64,000 nt of DNA from the NCBI RefSeq assembly GCF_026013545.1, contig NZ_JAPDOG010000022.1, positions 1-64,000 on the forward strand, written 5' to 3'. The notes beneath the pieces are model-generated. The model saw only the letters and a list, made by a program, of their open reading frames with translations, was not told where the DNA came from and made no database searches. The position numbers were made by a program, and so were the translations under genes. The DNA comes from Defluviimonas salinarum. GTDB lineage: Bacteria > Pseudomonadota > Alphaproteobacteria > Rhodobacterales > Rhodobacteraceae. This document shows, piece after piece, positions 61,873-64,000 of the stretch (position 1 is the first letter of the stretch; every line of letters starts with the position of its first letter).

Positions 61873-63606
61873 TCAAGCCATTTTCGCCATTTCCTCGGTG
61901 ATGAGCTTGCGCAGCTTGTATTTCTCAACCTTGTTCGTGGGCGTGCGCGGCAGGTCGGCAATGATGCGGACATGGGCCGGGCGCATGTATTTCGGCATCG
62001 TGTCGGCGGCGAAATCGTGGATCGCTTTTTCGTCAAGTGCCGCATCCATCGCCACGACGAACACCACGACTTCGTCCTCGTCGCCTTCCCGGCTGGGGAC
62101 CGACAGGGCCGCGCACATCTGCACGCCGGGATGCTGATTGATCATATCCTCGACCTGGAACGACGAGAGGTTTTCGCCGCGCACGCGGATCCGGTCACCC
62201 ATCCGGTCGACGAAGTAATACTGTCCATCCTCACCCTGCAAAACCGCATCTCCGGTATGGAACCAAAGATTGCGGAAAGCCGATACGGTGGCCTCGGCCT
62301 TGCCCAGATAGCCGTGCATCAGGATGCCGGGCACCCGGGGACGCAGGGCCAGTTGGCCGACGACCTCCGGCGGACAGACCATGTCGTTCTCATCGCGAAC
62401 CGAGACTTCGACGAACTGCATTGGCTTGCCCATCAGTCCCTTTCGGTTGACCCCGGCACCCGGTTGCAAGAGCATGTCGTGCCGTTGGCAGATCTCACGG
62501 ATCTGGACGTGCGAGTAGCCACGGTAGAGCTCGGCGGGCGTACCATCACCCTCGGCTGTTTCTTCCATGACCGTCCAAAACGATGCGCCGCTTTCCGTCT
62601 GGCCAAAGCCCGAGCTTACGAAGTCGATGCCGAAGCGGGTCGCGAACTCATGGTGCTGCAGCGACAGCGGCTGCATGTGCACCTTGTTCAGAGAGTTCCG
62701 ACGGTCGTCGTCCCGCGCGGGCTTCTTGGTTAGCCACGGGATCATCACATCCAGCAGAATGGCTGTTGTGGCGCCCCGCTGCTCAATGCGGCCCCAGAAC
62801 TCATCCGGGCTGAAGCGGTTCCAGGCCGCGACTTCGCAGCCCACCCAAGCCGCGCGGCAGACATTGGCGATGGCGCCGCCGACATGGTACATGGGCAGAT
62901 CGTTGTAGATGACATCGTCGCGCGTGACCATCGAACTCAGGCCGAAAATGTAGCTGACCATCCAGCGATGAGGCTGCAGCACACCCTTTGCCGGGCCTGT
63001 GGTTCCCGAGGTGTAGATCAGGTTGGCCGGATCGTCGAAAACGAGCGAGACACCCGGTGCCGCGCAATCCTGTGTCAGGTCGTCCCAGCCGATCACCGGG
63101 AAAAGGGCGTGCGGTTCGGGCGGTTCGGGCAGGTAGTCATGCGCGCCTTCCAGCGCGTTGTAGACTGCGACCGAAGGCTTCTCCTCAAGCGTCTCGGCGA
63201 CCTCGTTCACCACTGGAAGTAGGTGGCCATCGGTAATCACCAGCTTCGGTTTGGTATCGTTCAGCTGATAGGACAGCAGCCGCCCTGTGAAGGCGAAGTT
63301 GATCGGGCAATAGACCGCGCCGGCCTTCCAGATACCGAACATCACCAGCGTGCTGACCAGCACGTTCTTGCTGAGGACGCTGACGCGGTCGCCTTTGTGG
63401 ATGCCCAGTCGGACAAGGTTGCCGGCGATCGCATCCGAGCGGCGCGCGAAGTCGGCATAGCTGATCGCCATGTCGTCTTCGCCGTAGTAGATAAAGGTCT
63501 TTTCGCCGGAAACCTCCGCCCAATGGTCGAGGCGCTCGAACATGAAATCGCCTTGAGCAGTCAGCGCCTCGGTCAGCTTGACTTCAAGTGACGTATCGCG
63601 GTTCAT
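61873..63606 (-). CDS. AMP-forming acyl-CoA ligase
   Basis: A 577-residue adenylate-forming enzyme. The P-loop motif is LIYTSGTTGPAKGV, then GFGQTESGA, WFHTGDAVLQGEDGQYYFVDRMGDRIRVRG-type motifs (in separate pieces), and the C-terminal lysine in NKVEKYKLR. It activates a carboxylic acid to its CoA thioester. Start ATG 63606 has GGAGG upstream. It lies between the carboxyltransferase-like gene and the truncated SDR on the same strand; the group suggests acid activation followed by carboxylation. The sequence resembles crotonobetaine/carnitine-CoA ligase CaiC-type proteins, but substrate is uncertain. Confidence 0.9.
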   Translation of the reverse strand: MNRDTSLEVKLTEALTAQGDFMFERLDHWAEVSGEKTFIYYGEDDMAISYADFARRSDAIAGNLVRLGIHKGDRVSVLSKNVLVSTLVMFGIWKAGAVYCPINFAFTGRLLSYQLNDTKPKLVITDGHLLPVVNEVAETLEEKPSVAVYNALEGAHDYLPEPPEPHALFPVIGWDDLTQDCAAPGVSLVFDDPANLIYTSGTTGPAKGVLQPHRWMVSYIFGLSSMVTRDDVIYNDLPMYHVGGAIANVCRAAWVGCEVAAWNRFSPDEFWGRIEQRGATTAILLDVMIPWLTKKPARDDDRRNSLNKVHMQPLSLQHHEFATRFGIDFVSSGFGQTESGASFWTVMEETAEGDGTPAELYRGYSHVQIREICQRHDMLLQPGAGVNRKGLMGKPMQFVEVSVRDENDMVCPPEVVGQLALRPRVPGILMHGYLGKAEATVSAFRNLWFHTGDAVLQGEDGQYYFVDRMGDRIRVRGENLSSFQVEDMINQHPGVQMCAALSVPSREGDEDEVVVFVVAMDAALDEKAIHDFAADTMPKYMRPAHVRIIADLPRTPTNKVEKYKLRKLITEEMAKMA

Positions 63607-63641
63607 TTCATCCTCCCTGAAATATGTCCTTCGATGTTCGG

Positions 63642-64000
63642 TCAGGGGCGCGGGCCGAAGGCGGGGCGTCCCAGTTGTTCGGGTAGGATCGCGTAGGCGT
63701 CCCGCACCCAGTCGCACAGGAGCGCCCGGCTTTCGCGCGGGTCGATCAGGTCCTGGATGCCGAACTTCTCCGCGGTCCGGAATGGCGAGCCGATCTGTTC
63801 GAGTTCGCGCGACAGGCGCGCGATTTCGGCGTCACGATCCTGGGTCCGGCTCAGTTCGGTGCGGAACGCGGCCTCAATGCCGCCCTGCTTGGGAAGCGAG
63901 CCCCAGGTGCCCGACGGCCAAGACCAGCTGCGCGAGGCCCGGTGACGGTTCACCGCGCCGGCGCCGCCTACACCGAAGACCCGGCGCAGGATCAGTTCGG
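63642..64000 (-). CDS. Acyl-CoA carboxylase carboxyltransferase subunit, C-terminal part
   Basis: About 119 residues of a carboxyltransferase-fold protein, open to the window edge. It reads LRRVFGVGGAGAVN, WPSGTWGSLPKQGG, then a helix (RTELSRTQDRDAEIARLSRE) and an end typical of CT subunits (EKFGIQDLIDPRESRALLCDW). The last residues, LGRPAFGPRP, match the family's conserved RPKFGPRP-like tail. It ends 35 bp before the acyl-CoA ligase start, so both are one operon. Confidence 0.82.
   Translation of the reverse strand, partial: ELILRRVFGVGGAGAVNRHRASRSWSWPSGTWGSLPKQGGIEAAFRTELSRTQDRDAEIARLSRELEQIGSPFRTAEKFGIQDLIDPRESRALLCDWVRDAYAILPEQLGRPAFGPRP

Noticed and set aside
1-64000. CRISPR array, tRNA, rRNA, riboswitch or replication origin
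   Set aside because: No regularly spaced direct repeats, no clover-leaf-like sequence with a CCA-type end, and no rep or par genes were recognised on reading either strand; a covariance-model scan was not possible.

Overview
The window is high-GC DNA packed with catabolic operons, ABC importers, CoA-linked enzymes and IS elements. Gene content and protein style (split eutB/eutC, Lrp-type regulator beside a class III aminotransferase, dense IS3/IS5/IS6/IS66/IS110/IS256 remnants) suggest an alphaproteobacterium, most likely Rhodobacterales, and an accessory replicon or genomic island. No rRNA, tRNA, CRISPR array or replication gene was recognised. The taxonomic call is inference.

1-1.52 kb: the tail of an IS5-type transposase, then a complete-looking IS3-type element. 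1.58-8.86 kb: a fatty-acyl/short-chain acyl-CoA module made of thiolase, SDR and MaoC hydratase on the minus strand, a TetR regulator, and a divergent single-polypeptide biotin-dependent acyl-CoA carboxylase. The same palindrome, ACCAATGGT, lies in front of both transcription units.

9.0-30.0 kb: a compatible-solute region. A minus-strand run (doeA-like M24 hydrolase, Lrp regulator, semialdehyde dehydrogenase, aminotransferase, aspartate ammonia-lyase) would carry diaminobutyrate through aspartate semialdehyde and aspartate to fumarate. eutB and eutC homologues, an OpuAC-type binding protein, a YtcJ-type amidohydrolase, a cupin and a LysR regulator follow. A plus-strand run (M20 hydrolase, ProV, double-domain ProW, GMC oxidoreductase, aldehyde dehydrogenase) ends at a strong terminator. 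I see no eutA and no doeB/eutE. The half-site ACTTTGA occurs before four of the transcription units.

30.1-36.8 kb: a minus-strand operon of acyl-CoA dehydrogenase, SDR (with a frameshift), histidine phosphatase, APH-type kinase, SDR and a degenerate CDF-family membrane protein, with a TetR regulator upstream. The kinase plus dehydrogenase pairing resembles the phosphorylation route for 4-hydroxyacyl-CoA.

37.4-45.8 kb: a peptide-type ABC importer (binding protein, two permeases, two ATPases), an outer-membrane barrel protein and a NylB-like serine hydrolase. 45.8-50.5 kb: a badly decayed acyl-CoA ligase followed by broken IS110, IS256 and IS3 elements. 50.6-60.0 kb: a second peptide-type ABC importer on the minus strand, then LysR, an amidohydrolase and a COG0523 GTPase. 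60.1-61.7 kb: IS3 and IS66 fragments and an IS6-type element that truncates an SDR gene. 61.9-64.0 kb: an acyl-CoA ligase and the 3' end of a carboxyltransferase gene running off the window.
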